From: Brevibacillus parabrevis
GTDB lineage: Bacteria; Bacillota; Bacilli; Brevibacillales; Brevibacillaceae
Length of the DNA stretch: 64,000 nt
Reading direction: 5' to 3'
Assembly (NCBI RefSeq): GCF_003710905.1
Contig: NZ_RHHV01000002.1
Location: 1-64,000, forward strand
The position numbers and the translations under genes were made by a program. Shown piece after piece: positions 1 through 9,994 of the stretch. Below the pieces are notes generated by a model that did no database searches, was not told where the DNA came from, and saw only the letters and a list, made by a program, of their open reading frames with translations. Each line of letters begins with the position of its first letter. Positions within the stretch are counted from its first letter, which is position 1.

Positions 1-45
1 CAGTTTTCAAAGAGCATTTTGCGCTTTTTACTAGCGCGGAATTTC

Positions 46-74
46 ATTCTATCATATCTCTTCAAGTGAGTCAA
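46..74 (-). promoter_or_regulatory. Proximal promoter of an rRNA operon lying off the left edge
   Basis: Read on the minus strand there is a -35 TTGACT (74-69), a 17-bp spacer and a -10 TAGAAT (51-46). Downstream the sequence GCTCTTTGAAAACTG reaches the window edge; this resembles the leader found upstream of 16S rRNA genes in Bacillales. The rRNA genes themselves are outside the window, so the target is inferred. Confidence 0.75.
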
Positions 75-142
75 TGACTTTTTTGAAGACGATTTGATAT
101 TTGTTCACTCGCTTTAAACTACTCATTTGCGAGCGGATTTTT

Positions 143-171
143 AATATAACATCTTTCAAATGTAATTTCAA
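143..171 (-). promoter_or_regulatory. Distal tandem promoter of the same rRNA operon
   Basis: Minus-strand -35 TTGAAA (171-166), a 17-bp spacer and -10 TATATT (148-143), about 97 bp upstream of the second promoter. Tandem promoters of this kind are typical of Bacillus rRNA operons. They start just after the last tRNA gene of the cluster. Confidence 0.65.
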
Positions 172-203
172 GAGGTTTTTTAAAACTCATTGAAATTTGT
201 TAG

Positions 204-288
204 TGGTGCGGTCGGCGAGACTCGAACTCGCACGGGTCGCCCCGCCACCCCCTCAAGATGGTGTGTCTGCCAATTCCACCACGACCGC
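204..288 (-). tRNA. tRNA-Leu(GAG)
   Basis: Long variable arm (85 nt). Acceptor GCGGTCG pairs with CGACCGC and CCA is encoded. The anticodon stem CCATC/GGTGG encloses loop TTGAGGG, giving anticodon GAG. It is the last tRNA of the cluster in the direction of transcription. Confidence 0.95.
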
Positions 289-297
289 ATGTAAAAA

Positions 298-371
298 CGT
301 CTCAGGAGAGGTTCGAACTCCCGACCGTCCGCTTAGAAGGCGGATGCTCTATCCAGCTGAGCTACTGAGAC
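298..371 (-). tRNA. tRNA-Arg(TCT)
   Basis: Acceptor GTCTCAG/CTGAGAC; anticodon stem TCCGC/GCGGA with loop CTTCTAA, anticodon TCT. CCA is not encoded, so the 3' end must be completed by CCA-adding enzyme. Most neighbours do encode CCA. Confidence 0.94.
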
Positions 372-395
372 ATATATCGTTATTTGAAATAAAAA

Positions 396-472
396 TGGGG
401 CGATCGATGGGACTTGAACCCACGAGTGCCGGAGCCACAATCCGGTGCGTTAACCCCTTCGCCACGACCGCC
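396..472 (-). tRNA. tRNA-His(GTG)
   Basis: Begins with the extra G typical of tRNA-His (GGCGGTCG against CGATCGCC). The anticodon loop contains GTG and CCA is encoded. Confidence 0.95.
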
Positions 473-495
473 ATAATTGATTCAATATGTTCTTT

Positions 496-569
496 TGGCA
501 GGGGCAGTAGGAATCGAACCCACACCAAAGGTTTTGGAGACCTTCGTTCTACCGTTAAACTATGCCCCT
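496..569 (-). tRNA. tRNA-Trp(CCA)
   Basis: Acceptor AGGGGCA/TGCCCCT; anticodon stem AAGGT/ACCTT with loop CTCCAAA, anticodon CCA. The 3' CCA is encoded. Confidence 0.95.
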
Positions 570-570
570 A

Positions 571-647
571 TGGTAGCGGTGGAGGGGATCGAACCCCCGA
601 CCTTTCGGGTATGAACCGAACGCTCTAGCCATCTGAGCTACGCCGCC
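571..647 (-). tRNA. tRNA-Met(CAT), elongator type
   Basis: Anticodon stem TTCGG/CCGAA with loop TTCATAC, anticodon CAT. The first acceptor base G is paired, unlike initiator tRNA, which argues for an elongator. A lysidine-modified Ile2 tRNA shares the CAT anticodon and is the alternative. CCA is encoded. Confidence 0.9.
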
Positions 648-671
648 ACGAACATCAGGTAGTAATTGAAA

Positions 672-760
672 TGGCGGAGGGAGAGGGATTCGAACCCCCG
701 TGAGCTTGCACTCTAACGGTTTTCAAGACCGCCCCGTTATGACCACTTCGGTATCCCTCC
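672..760 (-). tRNA. tRNA-Ser(TGA)
   Basis: Class II tRNA of 89 nt with a long variable arm. Acceptor GGAGGGA/TCCCTCC, anticodon loop CTTGAAA, anticodon TGA, CCA encoded. Confidence 0.95.
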
Positions 761-768
761 GCAAAAAA

Positions 769-842
769 TGGAGCGGGTGATGGGAATCGAACCCACGCGA
801 CCAGCTTGGAAGGCTGGAGTTCTACCATTGAACTACACCCGC
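769..842 (-). tRNA. tRNA-Gly(TCC)
   Basis: Acceptor GCGGGTG/CACCCGC; anticodon stem CCAGC/GCTGG with loop CTTCCAA, anticodon TCC. CCA encoded. Confidence 0.95.
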
Positions 843-849
843 AAAAATA

Positions 850-931
850 TGGTGCCGGTGAAGGGACTTGAACCCCCACGGTTTCCCTCACGATTTTGAG
901 TCGCGCGCGTCTGCCATTCCGCCACACCGGC
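850..931 (-). tRNA. tRNA-Leu(CAA)
   Basis: Class II tRNA. Acceptor GCCGGTG/CACCGGC; anticodon stem CGCGA/TCGTG with loop CTCAAAA, anticodon CAA. CCA encoded. Confidence 0.95.
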
Positions 932-949
932 ATATCAAGTTAATAAAAC

Positions 950-1026
950 TGGTCGGGAAGACAGGATTCGAACCTGCGACCCCTTGGTCCCAAGCCAAGT
1001 ACTCTACCAAGCTGAGCTACTTCCCG
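950..1026 (-). tRNA. tRNA-Pro(TGG)
   Basis: Acceptor CGGGAAG; anticodon stem CTTGG/CCAAG with loop CTTGGGA, anticodon TGG. CCA encoded. Confidence 0.95.
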
Positions 1027-1041
1027 ACTATAAGGTAAAAA

Positions 1042-1118
1042 TGGCGTGCCCTGAGAGATTCGAACTCCCGACCTTTTGATTCGTAGTCAAACGCTCTATC
1101 CAGCTGAGCTAAGGGCAC
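1042..1118 (-). tRNA. tRNA-Arg(ACG)
   Basis: Acceptor GTGCCCT/AGGGCAC; anticodon stem TTTGA/TCAAA with loop CTACGAA, anticodon ACG (a substrate for A34 deamination). CCA encoded. Confidence 0.95.
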
Positions 1119-1124
1119 ATGTTA

Positions 1125-1200
1125 TGGAGCGGACGACGGGTCTCGAACCCGCGACCTTCGCCTTGGCAAGGCGACGCTCTACCAATTGAGCTACGTCCGC
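1125..1200 (-). tRNA. tRNA-Gly(GCC)
   Basis: Acceptor GCGGACG/CGTCCGC; anticodon stem TCGCC/GGCGA with loop TTGCCAA, anticodon GCC. CCA encoded. Confidence 0.95.
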
Positions 1201-1219
1201 ATATTTGTTTAAGAAAATA

Positions 1220-1306
1220 TGGTGCGGTCGAGAGGACTTGAACCTCCACGGTGTTGCCACCACTAGAACCTGAATCTAGCGCGTCTGCCAATTCCGCCAC
1301 GACCGC
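1220..1306 (-). tRNA. tRNA-Leu(CAG)
   Basis: Class II tRNA with the same acceptor as the Leu(GAG) gene (GCGGTCG). Anticodon stem CTAGA/TCTAG with loop TTCAGGT, anticodon CAG. CCA encoded. Confidence 0.95.
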
Positions 1307-1325
1307 ATATTCACTTTGTAAAAAC

Positions 1326-1401
1326 TGGTGAGCCATGAAGGACTCGAACCTTCGACCCTCTGATTAAAAGTCAGATGCTCTACCAACTGAGCTAATGGCT
1401 C
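1326..1401 (-). tRNA. tRNA-Lys(TTT)
   Basis: Acceptor GAGCCAT/ATGGCTC; anticodon stem TCTGA/TCAGA with loop CTTTTAA, anticodon TTT. CCA encoded. Confidence 0.95.
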
Positions 1402-1407
1402 TCATTA

Positions 1408-1482
1408 TGGCTGGGGTACTAGGATTTGAACCTAGGAATGACGGAGTCAAAGTCCGTTGCCTTACCGCTTGGCTATACCCCA
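1408..1482 (-). tRNA. tRNA-Gln(TTG)
   Basis: Acceptor TGGGGTA/TACCCCA; anticodon stem ACGGA/TCCGT with loop CTTTGAC, anticodon TTG. CCA encoded. Confidence 0.95.
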
Positions 1483-1500
1483 ATAGCCATGAAGTAAAGA

Positions 1501-1585
1501 TGGTGGGGAGAGACGGATTCGAACCGCCGAACCCGGAGGGAGCAGATTTACAGTCTGCCGTGTTTAGCCACTTCACTATCTCCCC
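1501..1585 (-). tRNA. tRNA-Tyr(GTA)
   Basis: Class II tRNA. Acceptor GGGGAGA/TCTCCCC; anticodon stem GCAGA/TCTGC with loop CTGTAAA, anticodon GTA. CCA encoded. Confidence 0.95.
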
Positions 1586-1631
1586 ATCTTGTCCTTTTTC
1601 AGCATCAGTATTATCAGCTGAAAATTAAAGG

Positions 1632-1707
1632 TGGTGCCGGCAATAGGACTTGAACCCACAACCCCCTGATTACAAGTCAGGTGCTCTACCAATTGAGCTA
1701 TACCGGC
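1632..1707 (-). tRNA. tRNA-Thr(TGT)
   Basis: Acceptor GCCGGTA; anticodon stem CCTGA/TCAGG with loop CTTGTAA, anticodon TGT. CCA encoded. Confidence 0.95.
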
Positions 1708-1723
1708 ATATTTGATTATTTCA

Positions 1724-1799
<76 letters not shown>

Positions 1800-1834
1800 T
1801 CGTGCATATGAGATGCCACCATTAGTTTGAATAA

Positions 1835-1911
1835 TGGCGGAGCTGACGGGACTCGAACCCGCGACCTCCGGTGTGACAGACCGGCGTGAACTCCAACTTC
1901 ACCACAGCTCC
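1835..1911 (-). tRNA. tRNA-Asp(GTC)
   Basis: Acceptor GGAGCTG/CAGCTCC; anticodon stem CCGGT/ACCGG with loop CTGTCAC, anticodon GTC. CCA encoded. Confidence 0.95.
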
Positions 1912-1931
1912 ATATTATCATTTTGTAAAAA

Positions 1932-2007
1932 TGGTGGAGGCTGACGGGATCGAACCGCCGACCCTCTGCTTGTAAGGCAGATGCTCTCCCAGCTGAGCTA
2001 AGCCTCC
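1932..2007 (-). tRNA. tRNA-Val(TAC)
   Basis: Acceptor GGAGGCT/AGCCTCC; anticodon stem TCTGC/GCAGA with loop CTTACAA, anticodon TAC. CCA encoded. Confidence 0.95.
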
Positions 2008-2058
2008 GTACTCCCCGACTTTTGTCAGGGACCCAACAAAGTAGTTGGGATTCATAGG

Positions 2059-2132
2059 TGACCCGTAGGGGATTCGAACCCCTGTATGACAGCGTGAAAG
2101 GCTGCTGTGTTAAACCGCTTCACCAACGGGCC
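2059..2132 (-). tRNA. tRNA-Glu(TTC)
   Basis: Acceptor GGCCCGT/ACGGGTC; anticodon stem GCAGC/GCTGT with loop CTTTCAC, anticodon TTC. The discriminator A is followed by CCT instead of CCA, so the 3' end probably needs post-transcriptional repair. Confidence 0.93.
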
Positions 2133-2152
2133 ATGCTTGTTAGGATGACTTC

Positions 2153-2228
2153 TGGTGCTCCCGACAGGAATCGAACCTGCGACCTCTTCCTTACCATGGA
2201 AACGCTCTACCGACTGAGCTACAGGAGC
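2153..2228 (-). tRNA. tRNA-Thr(GGT)
   Basis: Acceptor GCTCCTG/CAGGAGC; anticodon stem TTTCC/GGAAG with loop ATGGTAA, anticodon GGT. CCA encoded. Confidence 0.95.
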
Positions 2229-2234
2229 ATCATA

Positions 2235-2310
2235 TGGCTCCTCGGGACGGACTCGAACCGCCGACCGATCGGTTAACAGCCGATTGCTCTACCAACTGAG
2301 CTACCGAGGA
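2235..2310 (-). tRNA. tRNA-Asn(GTT)
   Basis: Acceptor TCCTCGG/CCGAGGA; anticodon stem ATCGG/CCGAT with loop CTGTTAA, anticodon GTT. CCA encoded. Confidence 0.95.
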
Positions 2311-2348
2311 ACAATACAATATCCAGGCCAATTGCCTTTAGGAGTCTA

Positions 2349-2424
2349 TGGTGGAGCTGAACGGGATCGAACCGATGACCTCCTGCTTGCAAGGCAGGCG
2401 CTCTCCCAACTGAGCTACAGCCCC
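2349..2424 (-). tRNA. tRNA-Ala(TGC)
   Basis: Acceptor GGGGCTG against CAGCTCC (one G-T pair); anticodon stem CCTGC/GCAGG with loop CTTGCAA, anticodon TGC. CCA encoded. The Ile-Ala pair often sits inside rRNA spacers; here it opens a tRNA block. Confidence 0.95.
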
Positions 2425-2475
2425 ATTTTCAAATGGGTAAGCGATCTTGATTTTGCTGCTATCGCCTTATGTAAG

Positions 2476-2552
<77 letters not shown>

Positions 2553-2572
2553 GTATCGCTTCCTGGATCTTT

Positions 2573-2601
2573 AATCTAGCATAGATTTTTATTCATTGCA
2601 A
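2573..2601 (-). promoter_or_regulatory. Promoter of the 24-gene tRNA cluster
   Basis: Minus-strand -35 TTGCAA (2601-2596), a 17-bp spacer and -10 TAGATT (2578-2573), about 20 bp upstream of tRNA-Ile. No other sigma-A-like promoter was noticed between gyrB and the cluster. The remaining gyrB-tRNA gap (2602-2782) holds no gene I can support. Confidence 0.7.
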
Positions 2602-2782
2602 TAGAATTTTTGATTTTTTTATCGGGTAAAAGTGAATTTTTTGCAAGAAGGCTGGCCCAACTACGAAAAAGCCAGCGAAAAACCCGCTTCGATCCGCAAA
2701 ACAGCGTGGTAGAAGCCTTTTCCACACCTGTTTCATAGCTGAGCCTTCCTGCAATCAATGTCTATATGGAGCCATCAAGGTC

Positions 2783-4995
<2,213 letters not shown>

Positions 4996-5004
4996 CCCTG
5001 ATCC

Positions 5005-6123
5005 CTACCTTTCTCCCGAGATTGTCCCTTCCTTCACGTAAAAACGAGAGGCTTGCTGGAGAACCTGATGCTTTAAGCCTTCCACACCTGTCGTGCTCAC
5101 AAACGTCTGAACCCGATCCTGAATGGTTTCGAGTAACAGGGTTTGCCGATGTTCATCCAACTCTGACAAGACATCATCCAACAAAAGAACGGGGTATTCC
5201 CCCACTTCTTCTTTAATCAGTTCGATTTCGGCCAGTTTGATGGACAGTGCGCTCGTGCGCTGCTGCCCTTGTGAACCGTACGTTTGGACATCCATGTTGT
5301 TCACTTTGAGCGAAAAATCATCGCGATGCGGTCCGATCAAGGTGCTTCCGCGCATGATTTCCCGGTCGCGAACCTCTTCATAGGCAGCCAGCATTGTATC
5401 AACAGCCTGCTCGACCGACATTTCTTCCGTAACTGGCGATGAGTTTACATAGTGCAAGGAAAGCTTCTCCCGGCCATTGGTAATGCCCGTATGGATCTCC
5501 TGCGCCCATACTTGGAGCTTGCGCAGAAACTCAAACCGCTTCCTCAACAATTTTACCGCTAAATCGGCTAGTTGGGTATTCCAAATTGCCAACATTTCCA
5601 GCGAATGGATTTTTTTCATCGCCAAGTCCTTCAGCAGTTGATTCCGCTGCGCCAGCACTTTGTTGTAATTGCTTAAATAATACAGATAAGTGGGCGATAC
5701 CTGGCCGATTTCCATGTCAATAAAACGTCTGCGCTGAGCGGGTGCCCCTTTTACAATGGACAAATCCTCCGGCGCAAACATGACTACGTTCAAGGCTCCC
5801 ACATAGGCGCTCAGCTTTTGCTGCTCCATCCCGTTGATTTTGGCCCGCTTTCCTTTGCTTGTCAACTGTAGCTCCAAACGAACAGAACCGTAGCGACGAA
5901 GAACATCGCTACGGATCGTGGCGAAATCGGCATCCCACGTAATCAGCTCCTTGTCTCGGGGCGTACGGTGGGATTTGGCCAGAGCCAGAACGTATATCGA
6001 TTCGAGTGCATTTGTTTTCCCCTGGGCGTTGTTGCCAATAAACAACTGGATGGGGCCATCAAAATCCAAGGACAGGGATGAATAGTTGCGATAGTTGGTA
6101 AGCGACAGGTTCTTGAGAAACAA
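5005..6123 (-). CDS. recF: DNA replication and repair protein RecF
   Basis: SMC-like ATPase that helps load RecA at single-strand gaps, with RecO and RecR. The 372-aa length is normal for the family. The Walker A motif GNNAQGKT lies near residue 31, and the D-loop/Walker B region [15 protein letters not shown] is near the C-terminus. The start is TTG at 6123, preceded by AGGAGAG at suitable spacing. It lies 16 bp downstream of yaaA and 9 bp upstream of remB, as in Bacillus. Confidence 0.97.
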   Translation of the reverse strand: MFLKNLSLTNYRNYSSLSLDFDGPIQLFIGNNAQGKTNALESIYVLALAKSHRTPRDKELITWDADFATIRSDVLRRYGSVRLELQLTSKGKRAKINGMEQQKLSAYVGALNVVMFAPEDLSIVKGAPAQRRRFIDMEIGQVSPTYLYYLSNYNKVLAQRNQLLKDLAMKKIHSLEMLAIWNTQLADLAVKLLRKRFEFLRKLQVWAQEIHTGITNGREKLSLHYVNSSPVTEEMSVEQAVDTMLAAYEEVRDREIMRGSTLIGPHRDDFSLKVNNMDVQTYGSQGQQRTSALSIKLAEIELIKEEVGEYPVLLLDDVLSELDEHRQTLLLETIQDRVQTFVSTTGVEGLKHQVLQQASRFYVKEGTISGER

Positions 6124-6139
6124 GAATCACGCTCTCCTC

Positions 6140-6355
6140 TCAGCGGCGTACCACTTGAAAGCGGCCATGGCCTTCAATCGCCACTTCATCGCCAGGATAT
6201 AGCTTGCGGCCTCGTCTGTTGTCCAGCTCGCCATTGATTTGAATCGGCACCTCTGCCAAAAAAGCTTTGGCCATGCCTCCGGTATCGATGACGTCAGCCA
6301 GCTTTAAAAATTGGCCGAGAGCAATGTATTCGGTGTTGATGGAAACCTCACGCAT
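6140..6355 (-). CDS. yaaA: S4-domain RNA-binding protein YaaA
   Basis: A 71-aa protein consisting mostly of an S4 RNA-binding fold: LGQFLKLADVIDTGGMAK followed by a basic, Gly-rich turn (NRRGRKLYPGDEV). It matches the small S4 protein encoded between dnaN and recF in Bacillus (YaaA, linked to ribosome assembly). Position, length and S4 motif all agree. The gap to dnaN is 48 bp. Confidence 0.93.
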   Translation of the reverse strand: MREVSINTEYIALGQFLKLADVIDTGGMAKAFLAEVPIQINGELDNRRGRKLYPGDEVAIEGHGRFQVVRR

Positions 6356-6403
6356 GGCTTGGCTCCTTTCTTTTACGAAAAAGAACTTTTTTACGAAAAA
6401 ACC

Positions 6404-7543
6404 CTAGTAAGTACGGACTGGCAAGATCAAATGCAGCATCCAATCGTGGTCCGTCGGACGAATGACAAACGGACTCATCGGGCCAGTAAAGCTGGCTCTG
6501 ATTTCGGAGCTGTCAATCGCACGCAAAGCGTCAATCATGTATTTGGCGTTGAAGGAAATCTTCAGCTCTTCGCCTTCCATCGCTTTCGGGCTCAAAATAT
6601 CCGTTACTTTCCCGATTTCAGGGGCGTTGGAGGTGATCTCCACAGTGCCATCCGGCAGCGTAACGAGCTTGACTACATTGGATTTGCCTTCGCGGCTGAG
6701 CAAGGAAGCGCGCTCGATCGACTGCAAAAATTCTTTGGTGCTGACAGTGATCTCTGTTTTGCTTCCTTGCGGGATGATTCTGGTCGTGTCTGGATAAGTT
6801 CCCTCCAGCAAACGCGAATAGAACAAAATGTGCTTGGACTTCACCAAAATTTGATTGTCGGCTACGACGATATCAGCAGGATTTTGGTCATCATCCAAGA
6901 TTTTTACCAATTCGTTGCAGCTTTTTCCTGGTACGACTACGTTGTGGAAGGAAAGGTCATCCGGGCATTCTACCATGGCAGTACGGCTGGCCAAACGGTG
7001 ACTGTCAGTCGCAACAAAACGAAGCTTGCCTTGTTCCAGGGACCACATCAATCCAGTAAGAATCGGGCGCATTTCAGAAGTGGATACGCCAAAAACAGTC
7101 TGACGGATCATTGCTTTTAGCAAGTCACAGGGAACGCTGAATACTTTATCCTCTTCGAGATGCGGCAATTGCGGATACTCGCTGGCATCCATTCCGTTGA
7201 TGGTGAACTCAGCTTGTCCGGAACGGATTTGGGTAACAAGGCGATCGTCTACCTGGATATGGATTTCGTTGCTTGGCAGCTTGCGGACGATTTCGCTGAA
7301 AATGCGAGCTGTCAAAACGATGCTTCCAGGCTGATGGATCGTTACTCCCCATTCTCCCGCTTCTTCCAAAGGAATCTGTACTTCGATGGATACGTCCGAG
7401 TCGCTTGCAGTCAGAGTAAGCCCCTCGTCATCTGTTTTTATCTTAATCCCGGTCAAAATCGGAATGGTTGTTCGGCTGGAAACGGCTTTACTGACATGTG
7501 ACACGGCGTTAGACAGCTTGTCTCGCTGAACGGTAATATGCAT
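6404..7543 (-). CDS. dnaN: DNA polymerase III beta subunit (sliding clamp)
   Basis: Ring-shaped processivity clamp that tethers the replicative polymerase and binds many partners. It has 379 aa and three clamp domains. Visible family stretches include KAVSSRTTIPILTGIKI near residue 20 and the conserved C-terminal LPVRTY. I take ATG at 7543 (MHITVQRDKL), which sits 9 bp after GGAGG; a TTG one codon upstream (7546) is the alternative. It follows dnaA, separated by a 206-bp spacer with a hairpin and DnaA-box-like repeats. Confidence 0.97.
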   Translation of the reverse strand: MHITVQRDKLSNAVSHVSKAVSSRTTIPILTGIKIKTDDEGLTLTASDSDVSIEVQIPLEEAGEWGVTIHQPGSIVLTARIFSEIVRKLPSNEIHIQVDDRLVTQIRSGQAEFTINGMDASEYPQLPHLEEDKVFSVPCDLLKAMIRQTVFGVSTSEMRPILTGLMWSLEQGKLRFVATDSHRLASRTAMVECPDDLSFHNVVVPGKSCNELVKILDDDQNPADIVVADNQILVKSKHILFYSRLLEGTYPDTTRIIPQGSKTEITVSTKEFLQSIERASLLSREGKSNVVKLVTLPDGTVEITSNAPEIGKVTDILSPKAMEGEELKISFNAKYMIDALRAIDSSEIRASFTGPMSPFVIRPTDHDWMLHLILPVRTY

Positions 7544-7656
7544 CAACGTGATCCTCCCTCTATCTGCGCCATTTTTTTAATGGACTATGCATAATGGCTG
7601 CGTCTTTATCATAACTTATTAGGATATATCTTTTTAACAGAAGTAGTAATAGGACC

Positions 7657-7681
7657 TGTGGATTTGTGGATATGTGGACTG
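7657..7681. promoter_or_regulatory. Three phased DnaA-box-like repeats between dnaA and dnaN
   Basis: TGTGGATTT, TGTGGATAT and TGTGGACTG start exactly 8 bp apart (7657, 7665, 7673). They match the box complement TGTGGATAA at about 7, 8 and 6 of 9 positions. Bacillus subtilis oriC is bipartite, with boxes both upstream and downstream of dnaA, so this may be the second half of the origin. Confidence 0.55.
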
Positions 7682-7695
7682 ATAACGTAAAAGAT

Positions 7696-7730
7696 AGCCT
7701 ATACACATGTGGGTAAGTTGTGTATAGGCT
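7696..7730 (-). terminator. Hairpin between dnaA and dnaN (possible attenuator)
   Basis: Perfect 11-bp inverted repeat AGCCTATACAC / GTGTATAGGCT with a 13-nt loop, starting 20 nt after the dnaA stop. On the minus (dnaA) strand the tail is only ATCTTTT; on the plus strand it is TTTT. It may therefore partially terminate dnaA transcripts, terminate antisense transcription, or both. Confidence 0.55.
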
Positions 7731-7749
7731 TTTTGCGTTATGCACAGGT

Positions 7750-9111
7750 TTAGTGGTTTGCTTTTAACTTTTCAATGAGCGACTGAATCGTAGTTTGCAT
7801 CTGCGGATCACTTGCCAGTGCCCGCGAGATTTTTTCATGCGCATGGATGACAGTTGTATGGTCGCGTCCGCCAAATTCGTCGCCGATTTTTGGCAAGGAG
7901 GCGTCTGTCAGCTCCCGAGACAAATACATGGCGATTTGGCGAGGAAAAGCGACGGTTTTGGTCCGCTTTTTCGCTTTGAAGTCTTCCAGCTTCAGACTGA
8001 AAGCTTCTCCGACAGCACGCTGAATGTCCATAATGGTAATCACGCGCGGGCGAGAAGACGGAATGATGTCTTTCAAAGCTTCGGCAGCAAGCTGCGTATC
8101 AATGTCGCGATTGATCAAGGAAGAGTAAGCAACGACACGGATCAGCGCACCTTCCAGCTCGCGGATGTTGCTGTCGATTTGATTCGCGATGTAAGCCATT
8201 ACTTCGTTCGGAATGTCGAGGTTTTCTGCCTTCGCTTTTTTGCGCAAAATGGCAATCCGCGTCTCCAGATCAGGCGGCTGGATGTCGGTAATCAGTCCCC
8301 ATTCGAAGCGGGAGCGAAGCCGGTCTTCCAGCGTCGGGATCTCTTTTGGAGGCCGGTCGGAGGAAATGATGATCTGTTTGCTCTCTTCGTGCAGAGCGTT
8401 GAACGTATGAAAAAACTCCTCTTGCGTCGACTCCTTGCCAGCCAAAAACTGAATGTCATCAATCAAAAGAACGTCTACACTCCGGTACTTGTTGCGAAAT
8501 TCGACGGCCTTGTTGTCCCGAATGGAGTTGATGAACTCATTGGTAAACTTCTCGGACGACAAATAGACCACTTTTGCCGATGGATTGTGTTGGATAACAT
8601 AATGGCCAATTGCGTGCATCAAGTGGGTTTTGCCAAGTCCGACTCCTCCGTAAATGAAGAGGGGATTGTAAGCTTTGGCAGGAGCTTCTGCGACTGCAAG
8701 CGAAGCGGCATGAGCGAAACGATTTCCCGCACCGATAACGAAAGTGTCAAAGGTGTACTTGGGATTCAAAATGCTGGGTGGCTGGTCATCCGCTGCTGTG
8801 GGCGGAGCGCTCATTTTCACCCGTGGGGTAGGTTGTTCCTCGGCAAATGCGGCATCCTGATTTTGCAGGGCGACGAATTTTACCTTCATATTGATACCTG
8901 TCACTTCATATAGTGTATCGGTAATCAGTTGAGCGTACCGGGTTTCGAGCCAATCTCTCGCAAAGTCATTGGGCGCCACGACGATCAGTGCATCCTCTTC
9001 CAGGGTGGTTGCCCTGGTTGCTTTGAGCCAGGTATCGAAACTTGGTTTGCTTAGCGATTTTTCTATCTTGGCGAGAACTTTGCGCCATAGTTCGCTAATC
9101 GCTGCATCCAA
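7750..9111 (-). CDS. dnaA: Chromosomal replication initiator protein DnaA
   Basis: AAA+ initiator that binds 9-bp DnaA boxes, opens oriC and recruits helicase. It has 453 aa. The Walker A motif [15 protein letters not shown] and Walker [12 protein letters not shown] mark domain III. The C-terminal signature [15 protein letters not shown] is the DNA-binding helix-turn-helix of domain IV. I choose the TTG at 9111 because AAAGGAGG sits 8 bp upstream; an in-frame start 14 codons further upstream (9153) would place that ribosome site inside the gene. It reads away from oriC and heads the dnaA-gyrB block. Confidence 0.97.
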   Translation of the reverse strand: MDAAISELWRKVLAKIEKSLSKPSFDTWLKATRATTLEEDALIVVAPNDFARDWLETRYAQLITDTLYEVTGINMKVKFVALQNQDAAFAEEQPTPRVKMSAPPTAADDQPPSILNPKYTFDTFVIGAGNRFAHAASLAVAEAPAKAYNPLFIYGGVGLGKTHLMHAIGHYVIQHNPSAKVVYLSSEKFTNEFINSIRDNKAVEFRNKYRSVDVLLIDDIQFLAGKESTQEEFFHTFNALHEESKQIIISSDRPPKEIPTLEDRLRSRFEWGLITDIQPPDLETRIAILRKKAKAENLDIPNEVMAYIANQIDSNIRELEGALIRVVAYSSLINRDIDTQLAAEALKDIIPSSRPRVITIMDIQRAVGEAFSLKLEDFKAKKRTKTVAFPRQIAMYLSRELTDASLPKIGDEFGGRDHTTVIHAHEKISRALASDPQMQTTIQSLIEKLKANH

Positions 9112-9625
9112 CCAGAATCCCTCCTTTTGGGCCATCCGAAAAATAAAAATCACCGATAAAAAATAAACGATAACAATTGCAAAAACCGCATATGTGTGAC
9201 CCGATTGTCAACACGGTCGTATTTGACGACTGTGGATAAAAAAAGTCGAAAAATAGGGATTCTGCTCGCAGAAGAGAAAAAAAGCAGACGGTTATCCTCA
9301 TCCCTGTGTGTAACGACATACACATAGGAAGGAATCTGTCCACAAACTTATCCACACCCTGTGGAAAAACCGATTAGCCTATCGGAGTTATTCACGCTTC
9401 AAAACAAAAACATAATAACAGATATAAGGCATGGCATCAATGGTTTTTTCATACTTATCCACAAACACAACCACTGGTACTAGCCACATATTCACATATC
9501 TATATTTTGTGTACAAGCTGTAGATAAAGTTGTCGAAACCTGTTTTTGTGGATAAAACGATATCCACAGACCCGGGAAATAGTTTTGTGGGGATATTTGC
9601 CTTGGAAAGGAAATTCCATCGCTGC
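9112..9625. other. oriC: Chromosomal replication origin (oriC)
   Basis: Intergenic region between divergent dnaA and rpmH. Four perfect DnaA boxes (TTATCCACA or complement) are at 9231-9239, 9348-9356, 9455-9463 and 9547-9555. One-mismatch boxes lie at 9292-9300, 9519-9527 and 9560-9568. The stretch around 9395-9435 is A/T-rich and could be the unwinding region. Strand orientation of genes flips here (dnaA side minus, rpmH side plus), which agrees with bidirectional replication starting here. Confidence 0.93.
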
Positions 9626-9654
9626 TTGACTTTTTTTATATATGTCCTTATAAT
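9626..9654 (+). promoter_or_regulatory. rpmH promoter
   Basis: -35 TTGACT (9626-9631), 17-bp spacer, -10 TATAAT (9649-9654), 39 bp before the rpmH start codon. A strong sigma-A promoter at the edge of oriC. Confidence 0.85.
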
Positions 9655-9693
9655 GCAAAAGAATGTCTGTGCTAGACGGAGGTGTATACGATA

Positions 9694-9828
9694 ATGAAAC
9701 CATCATTCAACCCTAACAATCGCAAGCGCAAAAAGGATCATGGATTCCGTAAGCGCATGAGCACAAAAAACGGCCGTAAAATTTTGGCTGCTCGTCGTCA
9801 AAGAGGTAGAAAAGTTCTTTCCGCGTAG
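9694..9828 (+). CDS. rpmH: 50S ribosomal protein L34
   Basis: A 44-aa very basic protein. It begins [14 protein letters not shown] and contains [20 protein letters not shown], the hallmark of L34; it ends GRKVLSA. ATG at 9694 follows GGAGGTG at good spacing. Position 4 onwards reads SFNPNN instead of the more usual TFQPNN, a mild divergence. A strong terminator follows at once, so the transcript is probably monocistronic rather than joined to rnpA. Confidence 0.97.
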   Translation: MKPSFNPNNRKRKKDHGFRKRMSTKNGRKILAARRQRGRKVLSA

Positions 9829-9851
9829 GCCACATTTCCAGTGGCCTTTTT
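9828..9851 (+). terminator. rpmH terminator
   Basis: GGCCAC / GTGGCC stem with a 7-nt loop followed by TTTTT. It overlaps the last base of the rpmH stop codon and separates rpmH from the downstream genes. Confidence 0.85.
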
Positions 9852-9994
9852 GTTTGCCAGATGATGTCGGAAAATTCTTTTTTTAGGTGGAAAGAGGAAG
9901 TCTCGCCGCGGCGTGGAACCTTTTGGTGGAGAATCATTACCTAGCTACCAAAAAAGTTCTTGATTCATGCTGTTTGAAAAGAGCGGGAGGGACG

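Noticed and set aside
2576-2758. 60-aa minus ORF between gyrB and the tRNA block
   Set aside because: It overlaps the tRNA promoter and has no ribosome site or domain.
9109-9153. dnaA start 14 codons upstream
   Set aside because: It would put the AAAGGAGG ribosome site within the coding region, and the extra residues are not found in DnaA proteins.
9571-9580. CCCGGGAAAT in oriC as a Noc-binding site
   Set aside because: Only one half matches the palindromic ATTTCCCGGGAAAT consensus; a similar half-site occurs by chance inside gyrB at about 3516.
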